The position numbers were made by a program, and so were the translations under genes. This document shows, piece by piece, positions 1 to 13,227 of a DNA stretch of 64,000 nt. The stretch is from Hymenolepis diminuta (taxonomy: Eukaryota; Platyhelminthes; Cestoda; Cyclophyllidea; Hymenolepididae). The number at the start of each line of letters is the position of its first letter. The first letter of the stretch is position 1. Location: NCBI GenBank assembly GCA_900708905.1, contig CAADRB010000041.1, forward strand, positions 344,267-408,266. Reading direction: 5' to 3'. The notes under the pieces are model-generated. The model ran no database searches and was not told the DNA's origin. It was given only the letters and a program-made list of their open reading frames with translations.

Positions 1-964
1 TTGGGCTGAATAAGTCGAGTTTAATACAAATTTTGAAAGACAGAGGGAATAATTAAATATTAGATTCCCCACAGGATTATCCTCACTTTTCCATCTAGAA
101 TGTATTGACCGATATAGTCGTCGAATCCTTTGGAAGAGAAGATTCATTGGAATTCTAAAATTGGTGCTAGCACTAAGCGACAATTATTTAAATCAACAAA
201 TAAGCACCAATAGAGTCAAGGTAGCCTAATTTTGATCAGAAAGTAGACAACCTGGTGTTCCACTTATTGAAAAAATCGCATTCTACCGACATCCTATTGG
301 CATTAACCAGTATGGCTTGTTCTTTAATCCAATAGACGTTCATCAATGGGTCAAAACTTCTTGACCCCTAGCATGTACGCTTCTATATTAATAGGTTTAC
401 AAAGCATTAGATTAAAAAAAAAACATGGTTTTGAATGGAATACGGAAATATAACATTACTTAAAGCGTAGTGAAATAATAGGTCGGTTAAAAGGCAGATG
501 TAGACATTTAAAAAATAACAAGTCAGCTAAGCAAGTATTTTGTAATTCTAAAAATATCTAGAAATGATTCAACAACCAAAAATACAAATGTAGTAACAGA
601 TGTGAAACGTACGTGACTGAATAAGCAGATCGATATGTGTCCAGTTATTCAGAACGGCGGACAGGATTCTCACAATCAGATGTCTAAGCGATCAACCCTG
701 GGAAGACCGTGATAGTTGTTAGTAGTATCTAATTACAGACCAAGCAAATCGTAACAATCTAATCACAAGTCTTCCAAGGTCGATCACATTGTATCCTAGG
801 CGCGGTATCTCATAGAATGTCCAAATGTCCTCGCCATTGTCATGTCGTAGGCGTCGACCTGTAGTATAACAGAATGGAACTTGTATTTCTCTAGGCTGCT
901 TCTATCTCTAAAAGGGGCAGTCTAGGCAGTAAACTCATGTCCCGGAATACGCACCCAATGGGCG
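1..964. other. Intergenic, no gene seen
   Basis: AT-rich sequence with stops in all frames and no exon-like open run bounded by splice sites. I see no repeat or RNA signal here. Confidence 0.5.
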
Positions 965-1300
965 ATGCCTGCAGGTGTACTTAACCAATCACACTCCGCT
1001 GACACATACGCGCGCGCAACTATCGATTTTGAGGCAGAACTCTACTCGCCTCAGTGCGAACGTGGCGGTTGCCCACGCGCAAGTATACGCGACTGCACGC
1101 ATGTCGATGCGTGCTCTTCAGCTCTCGGGGAAAGCGATTGGGTAGCGTGGGCGTTTGGGCGGGTTACGTTGCATTAGCGGTTTAGCCTATATACACCACC
1201 TTACGTTCTCACTCCCCCTTCCCCACCTCTCTCCCCATACCGTCAAGTCTACACACTTGCTCGCGTCTCCCCGTGCCCAGTACATTTGCTTAGCCAATCG
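965..1300 (+). promoter_or_regulatory. CpG-rich promoter-like patch
   Basis: This patch is visibly richer in CG dinucleotides than its AT-rich surroundings (for example the run of alternating CG near 1010-1018). It has CCAAT boxes at 985-989 and 1294-1298, a GC box (gggcggg) at 1157-1163 and a TATA-like cctatatac near 1186-1194, followed by a pyrimidine-rich tract. This order resembles a core promoter reading rightward. No downstream coding exon could be confirmed, so its target is unknown. The 70-codon open frame across it looks like a by-product of GC content. Confidence 0.35.
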
Positions 1301-2706
1301 CGTAATGTTGAAGGCACAAAGAAACTAACATGAACTTACAACCAGTTATGCAATTGTTTTTTTCTAACTAGAACAGCCTTAATCAAATCATTTGACCTTA
1401 GTTCATCGGGATTTGTAGAAAAAGTACTTTTCGAGTGCCAAAGGAGGAGTTATGGTCAATAAAGTTTGAAAATATGGTTTTAAGATCTTATAGATTGGCA
1501 GATTATGGAGATAATTCAACCAATTTAAGTTTCTGCGTACCTATTTTTTTCGGAGCGTATATCTGATGTTTATCAGTTTTCTATATTCATCGAACTCTTA
1601 ACGTTAAAAGTAAAGCCAATCCTCAAAATTTATGGAATATTACCTCGGTTTGAGAATAAATAGGCTTTGAATACACTCTCTAAACAGCGTCTTTAGGTTG
1701 TTCTTTCAGCGCTTATTACGCCACGACAGGTATAGACTGTCCACTCTTGGCTATGGTGTCTCAAATCTGGAAGAAGAAGAAGAAGAAGGAAGAAGATTGA
1801 TAATTCAATGACAGCTTCTATTCGTCGTCATCTTTATTAATATAGTAGTAGTCTGTTACTGCAAGACCTGGATGAAGGGTATTGAATAGCTTATAGCAGG
1901 ATGTATTGAGAGCTAGGTGCTAGAATTTGCCCCAAAACTATTCTTCAGGCTTTACCTTCTATTTTCTACAAATCTTCACTGCAGCAACAGGATAAAGGAA
2001 GAAGAAAATTGCAACCAGTAAGATTTATTAGTAACAGTCCACTTAAGGGGAGAGAAAACCCGGAGAGGTGGGTGGTCTGCAGTTGCCGTTGTTTATCGAT
2101 GCTCCAGTGAAAGGCAAATGAGATAGACGTGTCAGTATGGTGTGTGGGTTCACAGATAAGATTTAAATACTTTGGGATTGGAGTTAAGCACATTGGGTCC
2201 GACGACTGCACGTCAGAACGCATTGACGTAGCGATTGAATGGCACTGAGTATCCTGATTTTGAGGGCAGCTCAGGTTATTTGCTCGCAGGTCGAATGACG
2301 CAGAATCTCAAGCGACAAAATGAATGGTGAGGTCGAACTGACTTAAATGTGGAAATTTAAAATTTAGAAATATTCACAAAGAAAATAAACTTGAAAGTAT
2401 TAGTGATTTAGGAAATGAAGGTAAACACTTTCATAAAATAATTTAGGGAATAAAAATGAATAATTCAATTCGAGGGCTGCAGTACTAGCTTACTGGTCAG
2501 CCAGTATCATATCAGTTAGAAGACTTCATTCCCAGGTGCAAGCTTTAGAAATAGTAATCAGTACTCGAGGAACGAATCTATTTCATAGAATTTTTCGAAC
2601 ACTGCTCAGGTCTTAGAAAAATTCCGATTTTATTACCGACGTAGTCCATATTACCAACACAAGAAAAAAGTAGCAAGGTTGTGGTGAGAGTCAGAAGATT
2701 TTCACA
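1301..2706. other. Intergenic, AAG microsatellite
   Basis: No coding signal. An imperfect (AAG)n run lies at 1771-1796. The rest is AT-rich and unremarkable. Confidence 0.45.
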
Positions 2707-3420
2707 ATGCCGAAAGAAAAAAAGTCTTCTGTTTCTCAAGAAACAGTGGATTACTCAATAATTTGCAAAAGGTTTTAGAGCTTATTTGCAGAAATAAAGG
2801 TTCTTTCTGCAATAATTGAAGCTGAATACTATCGTGATATTCCTGGCAATTGTACTGCCACTGCTTTTCATGCTTCTACTAAAAATTGCCCTTTATCTTC
2901 TGTTGTACCATTATGGTGATTTCTACTACGGCCCCTTCTGTGGTTGTGAATGACGACATGAAGCTCCTCCCATCAGTCACGCACTCTATGGGATCTTCCA
3001 TGCTTAAAGTCGTTCCATCACGACTTGTCACCGAGTCTACAGTGGCTAAGCAACAATCAGCCCCGAAACTGTATCCGCTTAATCATCAGGCAAATCAAAT
3101 ATGCTGCCTATGGAAACAGAAAGAAGGTTGTTTTACTCTTACCTTCTCCTGAACATATGAATTGTCCACCATGATCAAGTCCCCAAAAATTTTACCACAT
3201 TCAAGCAAAACAAAAACTCACTCTTCGTCCTAAGCGACCGGCACTGGTGAATGATAAATGCAAAGAACTCGAGGAAATTATTCTTGGTAAACTTGTTTCT
3301 TGCTCAACTGGAACAGTATCGAAAATGGTTGCACAAAATTCATTTATTCTCATACTAGGGTTACCTGTTCTCACATTGAGCGCAGTCTTACTGGACCTAT
3401 CCGAAAAATCTTTTATCTTA
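2707..3420 (+). pseudogene. Broken gene-like stretch, possible processed pseudogene
   Basis: A start codon at 2707 opens a short basic peptide (MPKEKKSS...) that soon meets a stop. Further protein-like runs then follow in shifting frames up to about 3400, for example a frame reading RPKRPALVNDKCKELEE near 3227-3277. The lack of introns, the several stops and the frame changes fit a decayed retrocopy or an old mobile-element coding region. I do not recognise the family. A chance run of open frames is the alternative. Confidence 0.25.
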
Positions 3421-4059
3421 TCCTAGTGGATTCGTATTCAAAGTGATCAAAGGTCATACCTCTTTAATCTCTCGCAACCAGTACCATTATCAACAGCCCC
3501 TGTCAGGTATTCGTTAATCATTGTGTATAAAGTTTTTGTGCCCAGAAATGTTATCCAGTTCTCTTCCATTCGATTCGAGGACTTTTGTCTTAGTCTGAAT
3601 ATCTCCTTTTTACGCTCTCCGTCTAATCTCTACGGTCTAGATGAGCAACTTACTGACAATGTGAAAAGGAAAAATTCTTAATTCTTTAAGGGTTAGGTCC
3701 TGGACATCCCTCTGTCTTGGAATTCCTAAACTCCGGAGACTCGACTGCCAGACCGTTACTCCGGACACATCAATGACGTCAGAAAGGATTCAAGGTGGAA
3801 TCAACAGCATTTGCATGGAGGTATTAGATAAAACGAAAAATTTTATCCAAGAATTCATTGTTAATTATTCACAAAATTTACACTTTTGTTAAAATGTACT
3901 TAAATAACGCCTGAATAAATTACAGAAGTTTACTGATCTCGCGTTATTACTTAATTCGGGGAATCCGTGATTATTTGGGAGGCAACTTATTTTAAAACAG
4001 ATGAAACTTTCCCCTTCCTCTCCTTTCGAATATTAGCTTTCGTGACTTAGGGATGTCTC
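3421..4059. other. Intergenic, no gene seen
   Basis: No open frame with coding character and no RNA gene or repeat recognised. Confidence 0.45.
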
Positions 4060-4200
4060 ATTCACAAGGCTGATTGGTTTTCTCGCTCTCTCGTCCCCCA
4101 CTCAAGCGCTACACTCAACAAGACAGGTGGAAGTGTAGCTGGTTGACACGTCGACGTCGTAAAAGAACGAAATCAGTCAGGCGAGGAGAGGAAAATATTC
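4060..4200 (+). promoter_or_regulatory. Promoter-like patch with inverted CCAAT box
   Basis: An inverted CCAAT box (attgg, 4073-4077) is followed by a pyrimidine-rich stretch and several CG dinucleotides (gtcgacgtcg near 4150-4159). The composition is like the patches at 965-1300 and 12660-12800. The 64-codon arginine-rich open frame from 4074 has no supporting homology that I can see. Whether this drives a transcript is unknown. Confidence 0.25.
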
Positions 4201-4269
4201 TTAGTGAGAAGAAAAACAAACATTTTGTGGAAACTTTCAGCTGCTGTTTTGGTGAATTTAAATATTGAT

Positions 4270-7200
4270 CTAGTTGGTATGTCTGTTAAATTGTGCACAT
4301 TGTGTCAACCGAAAGAAGAATTTTTTTGGAGATTATTATGCATTTACAAATGATTTTTTAAAAGTTAAATGATTTTTTCGGTTTTGATGCGTTTTTGTAA
4401 TTTTTTACGTTTCTTGAGAATATGTGAAATGAGTACATTTTATTAAAAATGAAGAATAAATGCTTTCTTCAAAGATATGAGCTTGATATGGGGGCTATTA
4501 CGATTGTCATTAGTTATGATTAATTTTATATGAGTAATGTGAATAAATGAATTTACTCTGAATGAATTCCAGTGAGCTCTGTTATGTTTAAAATGTTCTT
4601 GCCAGTCTCATCAAACTATGCATGACTGTAAGTAGATAAAAAGGAATCAAAAGGGCATGGCCAGCTATTGAGCTTAATCAACTGGTCAGCAAGCTCTGAG
4701 TATCGTAGACATGAGCACACAGAATTCCAGGGATCAATCTTTAAAACTGAGCTATGGAACCTTTAGATACTAAAAAGAGGATTCAACCTCTTAATAGAAA
4801 ATGGACAACCCGAATCTAAACAAAGTAAGACTCTCGAAAGACTCTTAAATATCTACCCCTACTAAATCTCACCTCTCTCCCCACCCCCCTCATTTTACCC
4901 CTTATGGGATTATTTTGCTGCTGTGTTCAAATGTTTTCCTATGGGTAAATCCCTTACTGTTTTTTTGCACTGCTATGGGCAATAATAAGCGCAACTGAAC
5001 GGATATTTAAATTTTTAGACAACAGAACAATAATAGTTGAATTTTTCCTGAGTAATACAAAATCTCCACTGATAGCTAGAATGGAAATTTCCACTTGAGG
5101 AAAACGCCCTTTTCCATAAATTGCCTTCCGGTAAATAGAGGAGGGAGGGAATTTCACTAAGCCAAGAATTTTTACTTTGTTTGACTGTTGCTAGTGTCAA
5201 CAGGACTAAGCCCTCACTTTGACAACAAGGCCCTATTTTCTATGGTTTACTTTCGTAATTCTTATTCGCTCATTCGTCTAGGTTTGCACTTAAGCTTATT
5301 GAGGGCTGATGAATTGCATGAGTTCATCAGAAATCCAATATTGAACTTTAAACTTATGAATTATATAATAAAAGATCGTTAACTTATTAAGCAATAACAC
5401 TTAATTATTGAAATGTCAGTTAGCCTATCTCTATGCATTCCTTATCTATCATTCATTCATCTAGTCATTTTTATGCAAAGTGTTGAGCTTGAAATGGCGT
5501 TGGAACTTACCTTATGATGATTATCCATCTAATCCCTTTTTGTGCCACCTTTATTTCATTCCGCGAACAATTCATCCGTCTACCAACAAACTATTCATTG
5601 ATCTTTCCGCGTTACATAACGTTTGCTTAATCATTTTTCCTTTACCTTTCTTCTGTCCTGGTTTTATTTCTTTTCCCTTAAAATAAATATTCTGTCATTG
5701 TCTACTGCCTTCCCCTCTCGTGTTAGTGTTATTCCTAGAGCTCTTAAAGGTCTATCTTGTCTAGGTGAATTATAACCAAAGATTATCAAATTGTGAAGAA
5801 AAAAACAACAAGATAGATAAAAATGAAATTGGTTGAGTCAACTGGAGCTGAAGGTAATTCAGTCAATACAAAATTAAGTTACTCTTAACTTCAATCGCGA
5901 GTCTCCATTACCAGCTATCATCCACCAGCTCCATGGAGATTTGAGAAGTAACATCTTTCTCGAGTAACTATTTTATTAATATCTTATTGTTTAACTATGG
6001 TCCAGTAGGAGGGAGGTTTTTCTTCTGGCCAAAGCTTGAAGAAAATCGATTTGATGATTTTAATACATGGCTATATTCATTCAGATATTACGGCGCTAAC
6101 TATCACTTATTTGACATTTGTTTGGACTCACAATAAGTAGTTTAACGAGGTGAATAAACCTTCAAGAATTAAAGCAAATCATGAGATAGAATAGATCAAT
6201 CAATTTTTTAATCGAATTCGAACACTGCTGGTGAAATTAGAATTTGAATTTAATTAGTTCATTTCTTTTTGTTTAATTGATTGTTCGGTCAATAGTGAAG
6301 TACATAAGTTTCAGTAAATGGTCTTGGTTCGAAATTCATCAGAATGGACCCTCTAATTGAGCAAAAGTGTGATTTTCTCTAATTAAACCTCTACTGTCTA
6401 GTATAGATAATTTCAATTGCCTACTTTATCATTATTAAGGATAATCAAAATTACTTGTTCTAATATCCATCAGGTACAATGAGAACTGCCGGATGTTTAT
6501 TTATTCGTTTGAGGAAATTTCATTTCTAATCACCATTGGCCGTGCCCGCATGTTAATACTGGACGAGTACAATGATCACCGTTTCTTATAATAAATAATA
6601 ATTCTATGATTAAAATGTGTATTCATGGCCTGATCTGAAGCACTTTTTGTTTCAAAATATTTAGTAAAACATTCATAGATATCGAATTGAAAGTATTATC
6701 TAAATATTTAAACCGGCATTTTTCGGTTTGTATTATTTAACTCTTTGATGTTAATATATTTATCCTTATTGGAAGAATTTAAAGAAAGGCATAAAATAAA
6801 ATAGGACTCATCTTGTCGATTGCTTCGCTGTATTCCTTCCGGTAGATCTCTGATTAATCAGTTGATCCTTACCGGCTATTTATAAACATGCATAAAATCA
6901 AATACCAAGTTAAGTTGTGAGAAATTGACTGTTGATAAATCAACACAAACAATTTAGAAAGTAAAAGAATATATTTCATCTCTTTTCTAGGCTTAGCTTT
7001 ATCTTACATTTGTATTAGAAAAGGTCATGATTAATGAACGTATTGCAAGTAAGCCGCTTTTATGAATAAGAAAAAATAAAAATAATTTTGCGGTTCATTG
7101 CTATTTATTAGGACACTGTCGATGTGTGTAATTTAAAGGATTTCAGGAATATTTAATTATTGCTGTAAAATACACGTAGCTTATTTTATCTAGTCATCTA

Positions 7201-7391
7201 ATTTAATCATTTATATTAATAATTCTTCCCATGTGTCAAGGTAATACTGTGGCAATAATGAGCAGTTATCTCCCTATACACCAGTGTGTTCCAACGATTG
7301 AATTTCCCCACTGGATCAACAAAGCGTACTATAATCTGGTTGAAATGGTCATTATTACATGGTGTAAAAAGATCATTTGAAATTAATCTTA
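4270..7391. other. Intergenic, no gene seen
   Basis: Long AT-rich stretch. Open frames here are short and lack splice-bounded, protein-like sequence. No clear repeats or RNA genes were recognised. Confidence 0.45.
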
Positions 7392-7419
7392 NNNNNNNNN
7401 NNNNNNNNNNNNNNNNNNN
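7392..7419. other. Assembly gap (28 N)
   Basis: A run of 28 undetermined bases followed by a G-run. Open frames that cross it are not meaningful. Confidence 0.99.
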
Positions 7420-8630
7420 GGGGGGAGAGTTTGGAAAGATATGTAGAAGGAGTGTATGCACCACACTCACTGAAGGCGCATGAAAGAATGTGGACTCCTG
7501 CCTGCATTGTCTCAAAATATCAAATAAAAATACATGTTTTGGACCTCTAAACTGTTGACTCAATCAATCATCAGTTTCCGTTTCTGTGAACACTTCGTCC
7601 TGTTCTGTTCTACTCTTCATTTCTTACCCCCTCTCTATTTGTATTGATATCGAAGTTAATTGATGCTATCCATTACCATTCATGAATTTCTAATATATGG
7701 AAGAATCTATTATATAATAGTATGTCAGTTTATTGTCATAACCCACAGCAAAGCAACGAATTTACAATTTTTCCATTGTGGGAAAGCATACGAAATTAGT
7801 TAGCAGTAAGTTAATTAAAAATGAGGGAGAGGAGATCGAGGAGTTGGTAAGAATAAAGTCTAACCTCATTCGATTTCCGGATTAGTTCACGTTCCAAAAA
7901 TTCAAAATTCATTATTCGACCCCCGGATTACATAGCAAGTTCTTGTCTATAGTATATAGTGCTTATTGACTGGTTGTCTTTTCCCAGAGGTTGAGAGAGC
8001 AGAAAGATCTTGTAGGATCAAACGCAGCTTATATGACCTTAACAAAGCAGAGCTGAGGTACCAACTTACAACCTAGCAGAGCTCAATAGGGAGTGTTCGC
8101 TCAATGTGAATAATAATGGTAATTATTATAATCTAAAGTTTTTATACGAACTTTACGAACAATGAATGCTGTTAGACGACTTCTTCCAATATGTGCCTGT
8201 GAATTTATATAGTAACAAGTTGAAAGTAAATGCAAGATACCTAACGTATGGATAATAACAGAGCCCAAACGCACTCATTTGATAAATTGTTAAGCATTCG
8301 TTTTTTAATTACCGCCCTTCTGCTGTGGGCGGAGTATAATTATGTACACAAAAGTCCACCGGAGTTACCTGGATAATAGTTAAGCAAAAAGAAGGAAGAG
8401 GATATTGAGCTTGGTGGCATTCAATTTGTCTGAAGTAGATTTTAAGAATATGCTGATTGTGATAAATGTGGCGATTAACAAAAAATTGTTAAGAAAGTAT
8501 CGATTTCGTAAGAAAGTGGCAAACTGCATATTGGCAGACATTTTACTATGAACTTGCACCACAGTCTATCAGAAGGGAAGGAGATGGGAGTCGCATATAA
8601 GACACTTAAATTCACTTTCGAACAAGAACT
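7420..8630. other. Intergenic, no gene seen
   Basis: AT-rich, with no coding exon found. A short GC-box-like palindrome (accgccc ... gggcgga) lies near 8311-8332 upstream of a TATAAT-like string. It is too short to call a promoter. Confidence 0.4.
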
Positions 8631-8672
8631 TATATATATATATATATATATATGCAGTATGTATGTATGCAT
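8631..8672. repeat. (TA)n microsatellite with GTAT tail
   Basis: Eleven uninterrupted TA units at 8631-8652, followed by imperfect (GTAT)n to about 8672. A simple sequence repeat. Confidence 0.9.
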
Positions 8673-9495
8673 GTATTAAGGATTGCCTGAACCAGAAATT
8701 TAGCTGGCGATCTTTGTCAGACGGTAGTGTTTGAAAGTTCAGTATCCTTCATACATAGAAGTTCCATCAGCTGATTTAAAACTATTTATGATGGAAAACA
8801 TAATTTCATATGTATAGTGCCATACATTTAAAGTATGGGAGGCGCTAACTTGGTAGACGCCAATGGTATATATTAACTGCGCTAGTGCCATTACCTACTA
8901 CATGAACTCAGCTATCACAAGTCAGAAATGAGTATTTTATATTTTTAGATAAGAACAGTGAAGAAATGGCAGTCCTGTAACCAGCACGCTGGATTAGTGA
9001 TTCGGTGGGAAAATACAGCTAAAAAACAAATGTTAGATAACGGAGGAAATCGATAAAAATGCTTGGAGGTCATGGGATGAGTCACATATGAAATTATTTG
9101 AAGAAGTCAGTAAAGTGGATAAAATTGATAAGTTCATCACGGTGTGGAATGAATTCACTTCATCCTGCACAATTTATGATAAGTGAAACGGGATGCAATC
9201 CATTTAAAATCTAATCCTTTCAACCACAGAGGGTCCATATTATTTATTTATTTTGGAATTCGTCTGCTAGTAAACATTATGTAAAAGCAGTCATTAATGT
9301 AATTTATATAAATCGGCAAAATTTGATGAAATATAAATCTAGTTCACTCGCTTCCGCCCCTCCCATAGAGTACAACTGAACTGTGTCTGTTATCAAAAGG
9401 GGCATTTATAAGTATCCCGAGGACATCATTAAGTATACCGAAAAATTAAAGTTGTTTCTGTACAACTTTTTTACATTTTGGAGTTTGAATAAACC

Positions 9496-9558
9496 ATGGC
9501 AGGAGCCGATGCTCTTGGCCCATTGTCAAACAGTTACGACTTTTCATTTCATAAGTTG
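9496..9558 (+). other. Candidate first coding exon
   Basis: An ATG at 9496 sits in a strong initiation context (accATGG) and opens with a plausible N-terminus (MAGADALGPLSNSYDF). The frame stays open to 9801, but the sequence after about 9558 loses protein character. A weak donor (AA|GTTGTT) would end the exon near 9558. No downstream exon was found, so this is only a candidate start of a plus-strand gene. Confidence 0.2.
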
Positions 9559-9948
9559 TTTATCCGTAGCATTGTTATTAATGTAATTCTCTCTTTTAGC
9601 AACGCAGAAATAAAAGCAACCCATGCAGGCAATCATGCACGGGTATTTCTTCAGAGTGCCCAAATTGTGCGTGCATGTAGACATTATTGGCTTGTCAACT
9701 CCACCCACCCCCCCCCATCCCCATTCATTCATCGTGTGTTCAAAGAGGACACTCTTTTTTACCCCTTGTACGCCCAACAAGCAGCGCTCGACGCTTTGTA
9801 AATGGACATCTTTTATTGTATCAATCTATTGTTCCTGTTACTACTGCTGCTGAATCTGTGGGTGTGGTGAGGAGGCACGCGCAAGTGTGTGCTATCTGGG
9901 AGAAAACGTGTGAGCGTCCATTTAATGGGGAAAAGAGACACGCCTACT

Positions 9949-9972
9949 GTGTGTATGTGTGTGTGTGTGTGT
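9949..9972. repeat. (TG)n microsatellite
   Basis: An alternating GT run with one interrupting A (gtgtgtatgtgtgtg...). A simple repeat inside a slightly CG-richer stretch at 9860-9960. Confidence 0.85.
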
Positions 9973-10049
9973 TAGGAGTAGCATCACAATCTAATTTTGT
10001 AGGTTGTGCAGTTCAGGTACGGGTTTCTTCTGCTCTCAGAAGAAATTAA

Positions 10050-12640
10050 ACGTACGAGTTCACACAAATTCAAACTAGTGCAAACATTTGTTTTCAAAAT
10101 TCAGCTTTAATCGGACTGAAGGTTCCAAAACTGCGCAAGCGATGAAGATCTTAAAGACAAAGAAGAAATAATTGTTAATCTTACTATGTAAAATCGTAGT
10201 TTCAACATAAAATTGTTATATTTCCCTTTCTGCTTTCCTCGGTAAGCATAATTTTGATGTTTGTCCTCATAGTTTTCCACCTAGCGTCACTGATACGATC
10301 TATAGATCAAATACTCTCAGGTGTAGCAGAATATATAGAAAGCAGATAGATGTGTGGACAAACGACAAACTTTAAAATCGAAATTTTCAGATTTAAACCC
10401 TTTTTCATCGAACTGACCTTTAAATATCGCCGAATTATTGACAGAATATATTTTACATTCTTTCTGTCTAGACAAGCAGAGTATAAACTCACAGATCTTA
10501 TCAATAATAAGGGAGAAGGATATTATACATCTCGGGACGAAACGTAAATTTCGCAGCATGAGACACTATAGTCAGACTAACAGAAATTTACTACAGTGAG
10601 GACAGGCCTACAATGAAGGAATGACAAAAGGTATGTTGCTAAATCACCTTGAAAGTGATTGAGACGACTGATCCGATAAATCAGCGCCAGGCATTTCCAT
10701 TCGTCGATAATTCAGGGAGATGACAAACCGATGTAGGTTATGCTAGAAGAAATGATAATTATTTTCCCCAGCTCCCAATATCTCTTCTCTGAATAAAAAT
10801 GTAATTTCTTTATTCATTTCCCCACCGATAAAAGACACTTGATAATTATTCTTATTTTTTAAGCCGATATCGATTGAGAGTGGGTTTCGTTAATACACGC
10901 GTGTTGACTAGAACGTGCCTTCTTATCTGCCGTGGGTTATTAGCTTCTGCGTTAAGTTGCTATATTACCGAGTTTTCTAGATTGTTGGCTCTGCTAGATT
11001 ACTACCCGAACTCCTAGGTGGTTACGTTATAGCAGGTTAATATGCACAAACATGGATTTTCTGATTTAGATGCTGTTAACGAGATTAGACGATATGGGAG
11101 ATCATTAAATTTTATATTAATACGGATACAGAGAATAAGATATTACCTAGACTTGCCTGTTATTAAAACGTATCCTTTAAATACTTTCTTAGCATAAAAG
11201 TATCCCTTTTGCTATCAAGTGAATGATCGAATGGTCTACTGATTTTAATAAAGTTTAATGAAGGTCGGTCATACTGTTCAAATAATATAACTGAAGTTGA
11301 AGCCATGATAAGAGTGGTACCGCAGTTTCTTCCTAATCGCAGCTTTATCAGCCCTCTGTGGTATTATTTTATTCTCATTTAAAATTATTATTTGAATGCA
11401 GAATTTAAGACAGCGAGTATCCCAAAATTATGCAGATCAACAAATGATATTATACCCATTATCTAGTTTAATTAAGATAATTAAAGGATAAGAGGCAAAT
11501 GCTAAAATATGGGCAAATAAATTTTACTTTTAAATAGATATATAGTGCGCTTATTCTAGCTTTGTTATGCAGACTGAGCAATGGTTAATAAAACTTTGAT
11601 TAATGAATGTAAGACTTGCTTACATAGAAAAGTGTTTCTTAACGTTGAAACATATCCAAAATACATTACTAAAATAAATAAAGCTGCAATGATTCATATT
11701 AAAGTAATACTTGCAGAGATCTATCTAAAATAATTATTATTGAATTTGTTAAAGTGTTTCAATTACACTCTCGATCGTGTCTAAATTCGAATGTCTGTGC
11801 TGGGTGTTTCCCTTTGCGTTATGGTGAAAGCTTGTGTAAATTGCAGCGCTTAGTGTATTGCACATTCTTTCGCCATCGTGCAATCGATAAAGCTTCATTG
11901 TTATAATCCATTGAAAATTTTTTGTTGATTATTCCCTATCTGATGTCTGTGCGTTTTTATGCTGTCCCTTGCGTTAATTTTTATTTAAACTATAGGTACT
12001 TCGACATATTTTATGAGTTATTTTCTGAAATTATGCTATAATGCACGCATGTTTGCATCTTTTGTGTTAGTTGTTGTAATTACAAGACACTGACGCTCAT
12101 CCGCACATTAACATGATGTGTCTTTTCGTGAACGCTTCCGTATGACCGATTTATCTCTTAATGGATTCTGTTACTTTTTGTTTATTCTTTAAACTTCCGA
12201 ATGAAGGGGGAACATTGACAAGCCTTCGCATCAGTGCAAATGTCACTACATCAAAGTCCTAATTTGACTGCTATGGTTAATTCTAGCTCTTGGGTAGTGT
12301 ATGTATATATTCCCAAACTAATCTTACCACCGCCTTGCATTAGCATAATGCTTTCACGCAGGTCGAAGAATCCACTTTTGTGGTTACAAATTTAAACTGC
12401 TTCGTGTTTGGTACTTAAGAATGTTTTACCGCGAAAGGTTCCAGCCTGTCGATCGTTCGTCCCTCCCGTTAAATGTTTGATTCAAATCCTACTAGCCCCT
12501 AATACTATAACAAAATCGCTCCCATCACCCACAAGGACGACCCTTACGTTCTCCACTGAGACCCTGGTTTTATTGTTATTATCTCCGACATCGTTAAACC
12601 GTAGTAGTACCGATCCTTTAACGCGCCGTGGGTGTTAGCG
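10050..12640. other. Intergenic, no gene seen
   Basis: AT-rich with only short overlapping open frames on both strands. No exon could be supported. Confidence 0.45.
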
Positions 12641-12659
12641 CATAGTCGCGTCATGCAGT

Positions 12660-12860
12660 GACGATATGATGGAGAGGCTCCCTGATTGGTTGCGCTTGTT
12701 TGGCTCACTAACTATACCCTCTACCTGCTTACCTGTCTATCTCACCAACTCTCGTCTCTGATTGGCTACCCTGCCACACGCGCGCTAATGGACGATCGAT
12801 GGTCTGACACCACTGCTACAATAACGGCAACGCTCCTCAGGGTCGAAGGGCGGCTCGTAA
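12660..12860. promoter_or_regulatory. CpG-richer patch with two inverted CCAAT boxes
   Basis: Two gattgg motifs (attgg at 12685-12689 and 12761-12765) lie 76 bp apart, in sequence with several CG dinucleotides (acgcgcgc near 12778-12785) and pyrimidine tracts. Paired CCAAT boxes are typical NF-Y targets in animal promoters. The patch lies beyond the 3' end of the XNP gene and could serve a gene outside my recognition, on either strand. Confidence 0.3.
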
Positions 12861-12956
12861 TTAAGTTGGTGACCTGTATGAACACATCAAAACAAGATAG
12901 CACCACATGTTGAGTTTGAAGAGATTATTATCAATAACCTTATGCACTTATGTGTA

Positions 12957-12979
12957 TATATTATATATATATATATATA
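12957..12979. repeat. (TA)n microsatellite
   Basis: A run of TA repeats about 250 bp past the stop codon of the XNP gene. It may lie in its 3' untranslated region, because no AATAAA was seen between it and the stop. Confidence 0.85.
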
Positions 12980-13227
12980 GTCAACGTTAGTTGATGACAA
13001 TCTAAGTTGAAGGGAGTGAAATTGAGGAGACGGTGCAAAAGAAGGGGAGAAGCATTAGGTGTACAGTTGGCATACAAGATGATATGCGCTGAGGGGAAGG
13101 GAAATAAGATAAAAGCATTTAAAATCAGATGACAGAAAGGGACAAAACTGTACAAATAGAGAGAAGACAGCAGTAACAAGCAGGCTTCTGTACACAGAGG
13201 AGTGGGGTGTAAGGGTGTGAAAAATGC

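Noticed and set aside
7216..7563. 115-codon minus-strand frame across the gap
   Set aside because: It runs through undetermined bases and has no splice or family support.
9544..10049. Several overlapping frames on both strands
   Set aside because: They arise from C-rich and GT-rich low-complexity tracts; none shows coding character beyond the short start at 9496.
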